This document shows, piece after piece, positions 17,435 to 25,932 of a stretch of DNA of 37,652 bases. This DNA is from Acidobacteriaceae bacterium (GTDB lineage Bacteria; Acidobacteriota; Terriglobia; Terriglobales; Acidobacteriaceae): positions 974 to 38,625 of the forward strand of contig PLIO01000132.1 of assembly GCA_003140075.1 (NCBI GenBank), given 5' to 3'. Numbering within the stretch: the first letter of the stretch is position 1; the number at the start of each line of letters is the position of its first letter. The translations under genes were made by a program, and so were the position numbers. Below the pieces are notes generated by a model. The model saw only the letters and a list, made by a program, of their open reading frames with translations, was not told the DNA's origin and ran no database searches.

Positions 17435-19249
17435 TCAGTTTTTCTTTTTTTCCAGTTCTGCCCACCGCGCGTAAAGCGTGTCCACTTTCTCCTGGGCTTG
17501 TCCCATTTCTGCGTGAGCCGTAAGCAGACCCTGACTGTCGCTGACAATCTCCGGATCTTCGAGTTGCGAGCGTTTTTCCTGCAGTACCTGCTCGGCGTCG
17601 GCAACGCGCTGCTCAATTGTTTCGTATTCCCGTGCTTCAAGGTACGAAAGCTTCTTCTTTCCCGTCGATTGCCGAGCACTCTGCGCGCCGACCGTAGCGG
17701 ACGAAGCGGGGCGGGCGTCGTTTCTCACCGTCTGCTGGCGCTCCTCCTGCCAAGACTCCCATTGCGAGTAATCGGCAAAAAGTCCGGCTCCGCCCAGTCC
17801 GTCCAGCCCGAGGACTACCGTCGACACGCGATCCAGCATATACCGGTCGTGCGTTACCAGGACGAGCGAACCGCGAAACTCCAGCAGGCTTTCTTCGAGT
17901 ATGTCCAATGTCGGGATGTCCAGATCGTTCGTGGGCTCATCCAGCAGGAGAACATCAGACGGTTGCAGCATGAGCTGGGCAATCAAAACCCGCGCACGCT
18001 CCCCGCCGGAAAGCCGTCCCACAGGCTGATTGAGCTGCTCGCCCGCGAACAGAAATTTTGCCGCCCATGAGGCCACGTGAATCACGCGGTCCCGATAAAT
18101 GACGGAATCACCTTCCGGAGCCAGGGCGCGGCGCAGAGTCACATCCGGATCGAGTTCGCGACTCTGGTCGAAATACACAATGCGCAGCCAATCGGCGCGG
18201 TGAATCTCTCCACTCGCCGGCGTAGACTCTCCGCGCAACAGGCGCAGAAGACTCGTCTTCCCGCTGCCGTTCGGCCCTACCAACCCTACTCTCATTCCGG
18301 CGGTGATCACGCAGTTGAGCCCGGTAAACAACGTGCGGTCCCCCATCTCGCACGAGACATCCGTCAGTTCAATCAACCGCTTGGTCTTTCGATCGGTCGC
18401 CGAAAAATCGATCTGTGCGGTGCCGGTGCGGCTTCTTGCGTTCAGGTCGGCAAGTTCACCCATCAACTCGCCTGCTTTATCGATGCGGGCTTTGGATTTC
18501 CTGGTCCGTGCTTTGGCTCCGCGGCGAAGCCACTCGATCTCCTTATGAACCAGATTTTCCAGCGCCTCCTGCCGCTTCGACTGCGCGTGCAGGAATTCCT
18601 CTTTTTTTTCCAGAAACCGGCTGTAACTTCCGGCTACCCGAAGCAATCCGTCGGGATAGGTCCGGTTCAGCTCCGCCATGCTGGTCGCGACATTCTCTAG
18701 AAAGTAGCGATCATGGGTGACCACCACGCAGGCAAAATCCGCCGCCTGCAGCAAGGCTTCCAACCACTCGATTCCCGCCAGGTCCAGATGATTCGTAGGT
18801 TCGTCGAGCAAAAGAATGTCCGGCGACTGAACCACTGCCTCAACGATGGCCAATCGCTTCTGCCAGCCGCCGGACAATGTGGATGGTTCGGCCTCAAGGT
18901 CTTCGAAGCCGGCACGGCCAAGGGTTTCCGCGAAGCGAGTGCCGCGCTCTGATTCCGGCAGAGCCGCGCGCTCCATCGCGCTCCGCGCCACCGACCGTAC
19001 CGTGTCGCCGGATTTGAATGTCGAGTCCTGCTCCACATAGCTGAGCCGAATCCGTTTGCGGACCGCTATTTCCCCGTTGTCGGGACTGACATCTCCAGCA
19101 AGAATCCGCAGCAGCGTGGACTTGCCCGAGCCGTTCGGACCGATCAGCCCAATTCGATCGCCCTCTGAAACGGTGAACGAGACCTCTTGGAAGAGCGGAT
19201 TCGCTCCGAAGGACTTCGAAATTCCTTGTGCATTGATGATTGGCGGCAA
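17435..19249 (-). CDS. uup: ABC-F family ATPase, Uup-like
   Basis: A 604-residue soluble ATPase with two ABC domains and no membrane segments. Domain 1 (~1-250) has Walker A G-P-N-G-S-G-K-S-T, signature L-S-G-G-W-Q-K-R and Walker B L-L-L-D-E-P-T-N-H-L-D. Domain 2 (~315-510) has G-P-N-G-S-G-K-T-S, L-S-G-G-E-R-A-R and L-L-L-D-E-P-T-N-D-L-D. Between them is the charged linker typical of ribosome-acting ABC-F proteins. The C-terminal ~80 residues form a Lys/Glu coiled coil starting K-K-L-S-Y-L-E, which matches Uup rather than EttA. Uup acts on ribosomes or DNA integrity; the exact role here is inferred from family only. Confidence 0.9.
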   Translation of the reverse strand: MPPIINAQGISKSFGANPLFQEVSFTVSEGDRIGLIGPNGSGKSTLLRILAGDVSPDNGEIAVRKRIRLSYVEQDSTFKSGDTVRSVARSAMERAALPESERGTRFAETLGRAGFEDLEAEPSTLSGGWQKRLAIVEAVVQSPDILLLDEPTNHLDLAGIEWLEALLQAADFACVVVTHDRYFLENVATSMAELNRTYPDGLLRVAGSYSRFLEKKEEFLHAQSKRQEALENLVHKEIEWLRRGAKARTRKSKARIDKAGELMGELADLNARSRTGTAQIDFSATDRKTKRLIELTDVSCEMGDRTLFTGLNCVITAGMRVGLVGPNGSGKTSLLRLLRGESTPASGEIHRADWLRIVYFDQSRELDPDVTLRRALAPEGDSVIYRDRVIHVASWAAKFLFAGEQLNQPVGRLSGGERARVLIAQLMLQPSDVLLLDEPTNDLDIPTLDILEESLLEFRGSLVLVTHDRYMLDRVSTVVLGLDGLGGAGLFADYSQWESWQEERQQTVRNDARPASSATVGAQSARQSTGKKKLSYLEAREYETIEQRVADAEQVLQEKRSQLEDPEIVSDSQGLLTAHAEMGQAQEKVDTLYARWAELEKKKN

Positions 19250-19700
19250 ACCGGTCGGCTTCTCCTGAAGTATCTAGATTGAGACTATCAGGAAAGAAGT
19301 GCGGGCCGTTTGTGAGTCTGGCCTGCGGTTCTCAACCCCACTATCGAGAGGCCTTTTCGCAAAGGTTGGAACTCTCATTCCGCACCACAAATCGTGATCG
19401 CAACGATGAATAGTTTCGATTTCCGTGCAACGAACGTTGGATATAAAGTAAGCACGGGCCGGAATTTCGTTCACAACCGACAATGCTTCCAGGAGTAAGC
19501 TTACCTTTCATGGTGCAAGGGCTGATTGCAAGGTTAGGCATCCTCTTCCTGATTTCCTTGCCGCAACTTCTCCTGGCGCCGGCCTCGCCGGCGGCAGTCC
19601 CGCGCAACTCCCGCAAATTCAGGAATAACTGGGAGGCATCGGTGTATGATTTTGTACGCTGGACGTCAAAGCGGCGGGAATCGGGATTTGAGACAACATC
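19250..19700. other. Gene-free intergenic stretch upstream of glnB
   Basis: About 450 bp between the divergent uup and glnB genes. A short plus-strand frame at 19483-19704 would give 73 residues with a hydrophobic stretch, but it has a poorly placed ribosome site and overlaps the glnB start, so I do not call it. TGCAA ... TTGCA forms a short inverted repeat at about 19512-19528. The promoters for both genes should lie here, but no box is convincing. Confidence 0.4.
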
Positions 19701-20039
19701 ATGACCAAGGTTGAAGCAGTCATCCAAAACTCCAAGCTGGAGGCGGTAAAGAGCGCGCTGCAGGAAATCGGCGTCGAAGGCATGACCGTGATCGAAGTGC
19801 GAGGCCATGGCCGGCAGAAGGGACACACGGAGGTCTACCGCGGCCGCGAGTACAGCGTGGACCTGATTCCCAAGACCAAGCTGGAACTGGTGCTGCCGGA
19901 CGCTTTGGTGGAGAAGGCGGTGCAAGCCATAGTAGCGGCGGCTCGCACCGGCAAGATCGGCGACGGAAAGATTTTTCTCACGCGCGTGGAGGAAGCGATT
20001 CGCATCCGCAATGAGGAGCGGGGCGAGGGAGCGCTGTAA
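19701..20039 (+). CDS. glnB: Nitrogen regulatory protein P-II
   Basis: A 112-residue PII protein of the usual length. It has the T-loop G-R-Q-K-G-H-T-E-V-Y-R-G-R-E-Y with Tyr51 at the uridylylation site. The B-loop segment A-A-R-T-G-K-I-G-D-G-K-I-F and the C-terminal R-I-R-N-E-E-R-G complete the ATP/ADP and 2-oxoglutarate site. It should form a trimer that reports nitrogen and energy status to glutamine synthetase regulators, AmtB or other partners. The next gene, about 70-100 bp on, is glnD, which would uridylylate Tyr51. No amtB or glnA is adjacent, so GlnB versus GlnK cannot be settled from context. Confidence 0.95.
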   Translation: MTKVEAVIQNSKLEAVKSALQEIGVEGMTVIEVRGHGRQKGHTEVYRGREYSVDLIPKTKLELVLPDALVEKAVQAIVAAARTGKIGDGKIFLTRVEEAIRIRNEERGEGAL

Positions 20040-20135
20040 GGATTCTAGCGGCAACGTGTCGTCAACAGGCTCGCAACGGCATGTCGAGCTGCGTGTTCTC
20101 CGATTCGTCACTTGTGCGTTCATCGCCCCATCGTC

Positions 20136-22730
20136 ATGATGGAATTGTCTTCACTGATCAATGAGCTGCGGAGTGCGCTCGCCGAGGACTCGGCGCGGAT
20201 TGCACAGGACTTCGCGGAGACAGGGGACGGGCGGGCCGCGGTCGCCCAGCGGACGCGGCTCATCGAGGAGATTCTCAAGCGTCTATGGCGGGACTTGGTT
20301 CGCGCCGATCAACATGGTCCGCCTGGCTTCACACTGGTAGCGACAGGAGGTTTCGGGCGAAACTGGCTTTTTCCTTATTCCGATATCGATCTGCTATTTC
20401 TTTATGCCGATCACCGGAGAGAGGACGCTCACAAGGACGCGTTGCGGCAGTTCTCGCAGGAGCTGTGGGATCTGAAGCTCAAGTTAAGCCCCGCATCGCG
20501 CGTTCTTTCGGAATGCGACCGCTACGATCCCAACAATACTGAGTTTACTATTTCTCTACTCGATTGCCGTTACCTAGCTGGCGATCAGGAGTTGTTTGCG
20601 CGCCTTCACGACAAGGTGATCCCCAAGCTTGTCACGCGGGAATCAAAGCCACTGCTCCAAGGTCTGGCCGAAGTGACAAGGGAGCGGTACGGAAAGTTTG
20701 GCCAGACAGTATTTCACCTGGAACCGAATCTGAAGGAAACACCCGGCGGCCTCCGCGACTACAACGTGGCTTGTTGGCTCGCGCTGATTTCTTCCATGAG
20801 CAAACTGAGCGACTGGCCCGACGCCAGCTCCCTGCGAGCGCCGGTGCGCAAGCAATTGGACGCCGCTCTGGAGTTCCTGATGGCGGCACGGTGCTTTCTG
20901 CACTTCCGCAATGGGCGTGACGACAACGCATTGAGCTGGGAGGCACAGGACGAAGCGGCGGCGCGAAAAATTGGAACTTCGGATGCGGCGGAGATCACGG
21001 CCGCAGACTGGATGCGGATTTACTTCGGCCATGCCCGCGCGGTACAACGCACGGTGACCCAGTTGCTGGAAGAAATCCCGGAAGCGTGGTCTTCGATGCG
21101 CCGGCAATTTCAGGGCTGGCGGTCGCGGCCGTCGAGCCCCGAGTTTTCCGTGGTGGACGGGCTGATTTTTCTTCAGCAGTCTTCATCGCTGCGTGACCCT
21201 GAGATGCTCCTCCGCCTCTTTCACTTCATGGCGCACCACGGGTTGAAATTGAGTACAACCACGGAACACCGGATCGAACAGGAGCTTCCGTCGCTGGCGG
21301 TGACTCCGCCGCGCGGAGCGGAGCTGTGGTTGTATCTGCAGGAAACGCTTCTGGAGCCTCATGCGGCAGAGGCTCTTCGAGCCATGCATTCGTTGCGCCT
21401 GCTCACCTTGCTGTTGCCGGAACTCAAGCCGATCGACTCGCTGGTAGTGCGGGATTACTACCACCGCTTCACCGTGGACGAGCACTCGATCCTCGCGATC
21501 GAGAGCTTGCATCGGTTGAAGCAATCGCAATCGGAATGGGACAAACGGTACGCGGAGTTGTTGGGCGAGTTGGAGGATCCGGAGTTGCTCTACCTTACCC
21601 TGTTGTTGCACGACACGGGAAAGGGAGTGCCGGGCCGCAACCACGTGGAAGCCAGCCTGGAGATCGCCGAGCGCTGCATGGACCGTCTCGATGTGGATCC
21701 GGCCGAGCGGGCTGAAGTGCTGTTTTTGATCGGAAACCATCTGGAAATGTCGGCGCAATTGCGGCGGGACATTTTTAATCCGGAAACGGTGGCCGCTTTC
21801 GCCGAGAAAGTGGGTACGCCGGAGCGCCTGAAAATGTTGTGCCTGCTAACCTACGCGGACATCAAGGCGGTGAACCCGGAGGCGCTGACGCCGTGGAAGG
21901 CGGAGAACATTTGGCAGCTCTATATCGGGGCCGCAAACTACTTAAACCGAAGCGCGGACCAGCGTGTGCACGATGCGAGCGGCGAGAAACTGGCGCGCCT
22001 GCGCAGCCTGGCTCCGGTCATGGGCGCGAAGTTCAAGGAATTCGTAGAGGGATTTCCGCAGAGATATTTGCGCGTGCACTCCGCCGAGGAAGTGATGCGG
22101 CACATGGGAATGGCGGAGGAGTTTGGCAAAGACGCCGTGCAGGTGGACTTGAAGCGGGGCCGGCACTGGTATGAGCTTACGCTGGTGACCAAAGATCGGG
22201 CCTCCTTGTTTGCCACTTTGACCGGAGTGCTTGCGGCTTGGGGAATGAACATCGTGAAGGCCAACGCTTTTTCGAATCAGGCCGGAACCGTCGTCGATAC
22301 GCTTTACTTTACCGACCGCTTTCGCACCCTGGAGTTGAACCTGTCGGAGTGGCAGCGGTTCAAGCAAAGCATCACCGCGGTGTTAGCGGGGGAAGCGGAC
22401 CTCGACAAGATGCTGCGGGATCGTCAACGCGCGGAGAAGAACACCCGGGTAAAAGTCGCGGTGGAGACGCGGATCGATTTTGCCGATGAATGTTCCTCGA
22501 CCACCACGCTGCTGCAGGTGATTGCGCAGGACCGGCCGCGCTTGCTGCATCGCATCAGTTCCTGCCTTTCGCGGCAGCGGTGCAACATCGAAATCGCCTT
22601 GATCGATACCGAGGGACAAATGGCGATCGACGCGTTTTATCTGACCTCAGGGGGAAAGAAGCTGACCGTGGAGCACCAGAAGAAGGTGGAAAAGGCGCTG
22701 CTTGATGAGTTAAAGAATCTGGAACTTTGA
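20136..22730 (+). CDS. glnD: Bifunctional [PII] uridylyltransferase/uridylyl-removing enzyme
   Basis: About 864 residues, the normal GlnD length. The nucleotidyltransferase domain has G-G-F-G-R near residue 70 followed by Y-S-D-I-D-L-L-F, with the metal-binding aspartates. The helical GlnD region is followed by an HD domain (H-D-T-G-K-G near residue 490, then R-N-H) for deuridylylation. Two ACT domains (~685-760 and ~790-862, the latter from L-L-Q-V-I-A-Q-D-R-P-R-L-L) sense glutamine. The start is uncertain: an ATG at 20136, an adjacent ATG at 20139 and a TTG at 20112 are in frame, none with a strong ribosome site. The pairing with glnB directly upstream strongly supports the call. Confidence 0.95.
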   Translation: MMELSSLINELRSALAEDSARIAQDFAETGDGRAAVAQRTRLIEEILKRLWRDLVRADQHGPPGFTLVATGGFGRNWLFPYSDIDLLFLYADHRREDAHKDALRQFSQELWDLKLKLSPASRVLSECDRYDPNNTEFTISLLDCRYLAGDQELFARLHDKVIPKLVTRESKPLLQGLAEVTRERYGKFGQTVFHLEPNLKETPGGLRDYNVACWLALISSMSKLSDWPDASSLRAPVRKQLDAALEFLMAARCFLHFRNGRDDNALSWEAQDEAAARKIGTSDAAEITAADWMRIYFGHARAVQRTVTQLLEEIPEAWSSMRRQFQGWRSRPSSPEFSVVDGLIFLQQSSSLRDPEMLLRLFHFMAHHGLKLSTTTEHRIEQELPSLAVTPPRGAELWLYLQETLLEPHAAEALRAMHSLRLLTLLLPELKPIDSLVVRDYYHRFTVDEHSILAIESLHRLKQSQSEWDKRYAELLGELEDPELLYLTLLLHDTGKGVPGRNHVEASLEIAERCMDRLDVDPAERAEVLFLIGNHLEMSAQLRRDIFNPETVAAFAEKVGTPERLKMLCLLTYADIKAVNPEALTPWKAENIWQLYIGAANYLNRSADQRVHDASGEKLARLRSLAPVMGAKFKEFVEGFPQRYLRVHSAEEVMRHMGMAEEFGKDAVQVDLKRGRHWYELTLVTKDRASLFATLTGVLAAWGMNIVKANAFSNQAGTVVDTLYFTDRFRTLELNLSEWQRFKQSITAVLAGEADLDKMLRDRQRAEKNTRVKVAVETRIDFADECSSTTTLLQVIAQDRPRLLHRISSCLSRQRCNIEIALIDTEGQMAIDAFYLTSGGKKLTVEHQKKVEKALLDELKNLEL

Positions 22731-22875
22731 CGTTATTGAGTATGAGTTTTCTGCTGGCACCGGCGACCATACCCAATCCAACAGCAGATCGATTAAAAGC
22801 CGCACGAACGCGCCCACGACCGACAACGCCAAACCGCCGTCGGGATTGGAAGCGAAGCGTTTAGTTCACGAATAA

Positions 22876-24432
22876 CTAGTCTCCTGCGCTGGTCGCTGAC
22901 GCTGGTTCGGTCTTGGGTTTAACGCGAGATCCCCACCAGGCCTCGAAACCTTGGCGTGAAAGTTTGAAGATGGTCTCGCGATTTTCGGAAATGACCTTCC
23001 ACCAGGAGAACCGGCCGAGCATCGGGAAGTAGATTCCGCGGAAGCACAGGCGCGCGATCAAAATGTTGACGCGATAACCCAGCGGCTGATCATCCAGTGA
23101 GTCCACGGCCTGAGCGACGGCTTCCGCACTGTAGGCATGGGACCAGCCGTATTTCACTTCGGCGTGAGCTTCGTCGATGGTCATCTTCAGCGGCGTGTGC
23201 GCCATGGCAAAGGGAATGAACTCCTGCCAGTGCTTGGGCCGGGTTAGCCGGCCGGCGAGATCGAGACGCTTGTAGAGCGGAGTTCCCGGCAGCGGGGTGA
23301 GCAAGCCGAAGATGGGCAGGCCGGGTGGCCAGGTCCTCACCTGCTCGAGAGTGCGTTCGGCTGCGCCCACGGTGTCGTTATCCATGCCGAAGATGAAGGA
23401 CGTAATCGCATAGACATTGCGCTGCGCCAGGCGCTGCAGCACGGCGGCATATTCCTCCGGCTTGTTGAAGCCCTTGTTGACGTCCTTCAAGTTGGTGGGA
23501 TCAATCGATTCCATGCCGATGAAGACCCATTTTCCACCGGAGGCGGAGATCAGATCGACGAGTTCCTGGTCGCGCAAGAGGTTCGCGCTGATCTGCGCCA
23601 CCCAATTCACCTGTGCTCCAGCGGTAATGATGTCGCGAAGCAGAGATTTGGTGCGCTTGAGATTGATGGCAAAATTATCGTCGATAAAAAAGACGGCAAT
23701 TTGACCACGCTCTTTCCGAGCCCGCGCCTTCAGTAGCAGGAGTTCATTGACCACGCTTTCATTGGTGCGAAAACGGATGGAGTCGCCGAAAAATCCGGTT
23801 ACGGTGCAGAACTCGCAGCCGTAGGGGCAGCCTCGTCCCGATTCGACGGGAACGATGCGGAATGTTCCCCAGCCTTCGCCGATCTTCTGCAGCCAGCGCT
23901 TCGCCGCTTTTGGCACGAGATTGAATTGCTGGAGATCGATAGTGTCCCAGGGAATCACGGGATATGGCTTGAGGGAGGGCTTGAGTTCCTTGCCTGCGGC
24001 ATCCACCGGCGCGTAGACATCTTTCAGTTGGCCGCATGCGGCATCTTCCACAATGCGCGGCCAGGTGTCATCGGCCTCGCCCAGGGCCACGGCATCCGCG
24101 TGGCGATGGCCGCCGTCGCGGCCTAAGGCTTCGTCCGCCATTTCCGTCACGTGAGGACCGCCCATAACTACCGGCACACCTACGGCCCGCACGGCATCCG
24201 CCATGCGATAAGCCTTGGCGATCATCCTGGTCATGGCGCCGATTCCAACCAGATCGATCTTCTGTTCGAGAACGTAGCGGGCAATACCAGCTTCATCCAT
24301 GGGCTGGGCGTTGCCATCAATCAGCACAACTTCGTGGCCGGCCGGGGTTAGAGACTGTAGCAGGAACATCCAGAGATGCGGCATGAAATTCCGCGTAACC
24401 CCGTTGTCAGGGTTGTACAGTAGGATTTTCAA
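22876..24432 (-). CDS. B12-binding-domain radical SAM protein, function unknown
   Basis: A 518-residue cytoplasmic enzyme. Residues ~1-150 resemble a cobalamin-binding fold (start M-K-I-L-L-Y-N-P-D, later G-G-P-H-V-T) without the classical D-x-H-x-x-G motif. The radical SAM core (~190-400) has the 4Fe-4S motif C-P-Y-G-C-E-F-C (C-x3-C-x2-C) after S-G-R-G. The C-terminal ~100 residues are a DUF4070-like extension (P-G-T-P-L-Y-K-R precedes it). Such proteins often methylate or rearrange lipids and natural products, for example the HpnJ/HpnP-like hopanoid enzymes, but no biosynthetic neighbours support any specific substrate. It is monocistronic, with a 145-bp gap to glnD (nothing seen there). 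Confidence 0.85.
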   Translation of the reverse strand: MKILLYNPDNGVTRNFMPHLWMFLLQSLTPAGHEVVLIDGNAQPMDEAGIARYVLEQKIDLVGIGAMTRMIAKAYRMADAVRAVGVPVVMGGPHVTEMADEALGRDGGHRHADAVALGEADDTWPRIVEDAACGQLKDVYAPVDAAGKELKPSLKPYPVIPWDTIDLQQFNLVPKAAKRWLQKIGEGWGTFRIVPVESGRGCPYGCEFCTVTGFFGDSIRFRTNESVVNELLLLKARARKERGQIAVFFIDDNFAINLKRTKSLLRDIITAGAQVNWVAQISANLLRDQELVDLISASGGKWVFIGMESIDPTNLKDVNKGFNKPEEYAAVLQRLAQRNVYAITSFIFGMDNDTVGAAERTLEQVRTWPPGLPIFGLLTPLPGTPLYKRLDLAGRLTRPKHWQEFIPFAMAHTPLKMTIDEAHAEVKYGWSHAYSAEAVAQAVDSLDDQPLGYRVNILIARLCFRGIYFPMLGRFSWWKVISENRETIFKLSRQGFEAWWGSRVKPKTEPASATSAGD

Positions 24433-24629
24433 TATTGCCCTGATTTCTGTGCGCCCAGTAGAGGCTGTGTGGGAGCGGAGATTCGTAGCAGTCAGGAAGC
24501 ATCTTACAGCTACTTGCGCGTGCTGGATAGTGTAATTCCGTTAACCGGACGGACATGCCGTCCCAAACTGGTTATTGGGCTAGTACTTTTGACTGTTCGG
24601 GGAACTGGTGGGCTAGCTTAGAATGGGGT

Positions 24630-24683
24630 AACGGGAACAACAGAGATTGCATCTAACTCGCAAGATACGGGGGCAATCCCGTT
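24630..24683 (+). promoter_or_regulatory. Inverted repeat in the leader of an exported-protein gene
   Basis: AACGGGA (24630-24636) is matched by TCCCGTT (24677-24683), 40 nt apart, and CGGG...CCCG forms a small local hairpin at 24668-24681. It lies upstream of the ATG at 24738, within a 305-bp gap (24433-24737) with no gene. TAGAAT at 24619-24624 could be a -10 box. The structure might be a leader fold, but evidence is slight. Confidence 0.3.
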
Positions 24684-24737
24684 CCCTGTTTGTACGTTCG
24701 CTATCTAGAAACCTTTATCATGAGGATCGAGATTGTT

Positions 24738-25688
24738 ATGAAAACCGTTAAGACTTGTCTAACCTCCGCTATGCTGGTTGTGTTCTTCGCTGGCATCGCG
24801 AATGCCATGCCGCTCAATTCATCGGCGCGCGCGGTGGTTCCCGCAGATCTGCAGCAATTGATTTCAGTGGATTACCGGGCGTTGAGGGACTCGCCGACTG
24901 CGCTTGCATTGAAGGCGCAAATCATGGATTCGCAGGACAGCATAAAGCAGGCCGAGAGCGCGCTCAAGGGTGTCGGCATCAACCCGGATAAAGATATCGA
25001 CTCGCTTGCGCTCCCCTCGTTTCGTACTGCCAAGCAGGGGATCCGGCTGATCTTTATTGCCGGCGGCCCCTTCAACATGAAGGCTGTGCTCAAGAAGTTG
25101 GCCGTGCAGAAGATCAAGCCCACCAAGTATCACACCTCGAATCTCTATCCCATGGATGGCGGTTTCGTGATGACTTTTCTCGACGACAGCACGCTGCTGT
25201 TCGGGGAGTCCTCGGCGGTAAAGCTCGGTCTGGACACGCGCGACGGAGAGATTTTGAACATAGATACGAATTCCACCATGGCCGACATGCTGTCAAACGT
25301 GGACGCTTCGCCCTTCTGGAGCATTCTGGATCAGCAGGGTTCGCAGAATATGATGCGCTCGGCGCTGGGCGATGCCGCCAAGATCGCCGACTATGAGACG
25401 ATCAAGAAGCGGGTGTTAGGTTCGTACTACACCATGGATTTTTCCGGCGGCGTAAACTTCGATCTGACGGTTGTAACCTCGGACTCGATCACTGCCGGGA
25501 CGCTATCCATGATGATGAAGGCCGTGATCATGTACAAGAAAAGCAGCGCCTCGCCGGTTGAAAAGGCGGCCATGGACAAGGCCACCGCCGATTCGGACGG
25601 TACAAAATTTATGGTGCACTTCAAGGACAGCGACGCGCAGTTTCAGTCGCTGATGCATTCGCCGTTGTTTGCGGCACTTTCGCACTAA
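24738..25688 (+). CDS. Exported protein of unknown function
   Basis: About 316 residues from the ATG at 24738. That start gives a textbook signal peptide (M-K-T-V-K-T-C-L then a hydrophobic run ending A-N-A); ATG 24720 and an earlier TTG are less likely. After the signal the protein is a mixed alpha/beta domain with repeated motifs: P-A-D-L-Q-Q-L-I-S-V-D-Y-R-A-L near the start, then F-R-T-A-K-Q-G-I, G-G-F-V-M-T-F-L-D-D-S-T-L-L-F-G. It lacks Cys after the signal region and recognised catalytic motifs. I do not recognise the family; the pattern recalls substrate-free periplasmic folds seen in Acidobacteria. A strong terminator follows 27 bp after the stop. Confidence 0.75.
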   Translation: MKTVKTCLTSAMLVVFFAGIANAMPLNSSARAVVPADLQQLISVDYRALRDSPTALALKAQIMDSQDSIKQAESALKGVGINPDKDIDSLALPSFRTAKQGIRLIFIAGGPFNMKAVLKKLAVQKIKPTKYHTSNLYPMDGGFVMTFLDDSTLLFGESSAVKLGLDTRDGEILNIDTNSTMADMLSNVDASPFWSILDQQGSQNMMRSALGDAAKIADYETIKKRVLGSYYTMDFSGGVNFDLTVVTSDSITAGTLSMMMKAVIMYKKSSASPVEKAAMDKATADSDGTKFMVHFKDSDAQFQSLMHSPLFAALSH

Positions 25689-25715
25689 AGGACAAACCGA
25701 AAAATCCACCACGGA

Positions 25716-25761
25716 GGCACTGAGACACGGAGAAAAACGAGTCTCAGTGCCTTTCTCTTTT
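25716..25761 (+). terminator. Rho-independent terminator with 11-bp stem
   Basis: GGCACTGAGAC (25716-25726) pairs perfectly with GTCTCAGTGCC (25741-25751) across a 14-nt loop, followed by TTTCTCTTTT. It ends the exported-protein gene. The left arm sits in a CACGGAGGCACTGAGACACGGAG-like context that may itself be a dispersed repeat. Confidence 0.75.
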
Positions 25762-25788
25762 ATGACGAATTCTTCCCGGTTTGAGAAG

Positions 25789-25888
25789 TTTGTCATCCCG
25801 AAGCGCGGTTTTATCGCGCGAGGAATCTGCTTTGGTGCTGCCAATAGAGATTCCTCACCGGCAGAGAACGCCAGGTCGAAATGACAAA
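25789..25888 (+). repeat. Palindromic intergenic repeat, TGTCATCC-type
   Basis: TTTGTCAT (25789-25796) pairs with ATGACAAA (25881-25888) at the ends of a 100-bp element. Inside, GAGGAATCT (25820-25828) pairs perfectly with AGATTCCTC (25848-25856). The 5' end TGTCATCCCGAAGCG resembles the minus-strand sequence of the element at 9209-9262. No coding capacity. It lies between two converging genes. Confidence 0.6.
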
Positions 25889-25932
25889 TTGCACTGCTGT
25901 TCAAACTGAACCACTTCGCCGCGCGGCGAGAT

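Noticed and set aside
19509..19529. A possible sigma-54 promoter upstream of glnB
   Set aside because: The GG and GC dinucleotides are 14 nt apart instead of the required 10.
19483..19704. A possible 73-residue signal-peptide-like protein before glnB
   Set aside because: It overlaps the glnB start, its ribosome site is badly spaced and its second half is uninterpretable.
24589..24624. A TTGACT/TAGAAT pair before the exported-protein gene at 24738
   Set aside because: The 24-nt spacer is too long for a sigma-70-type promoter.
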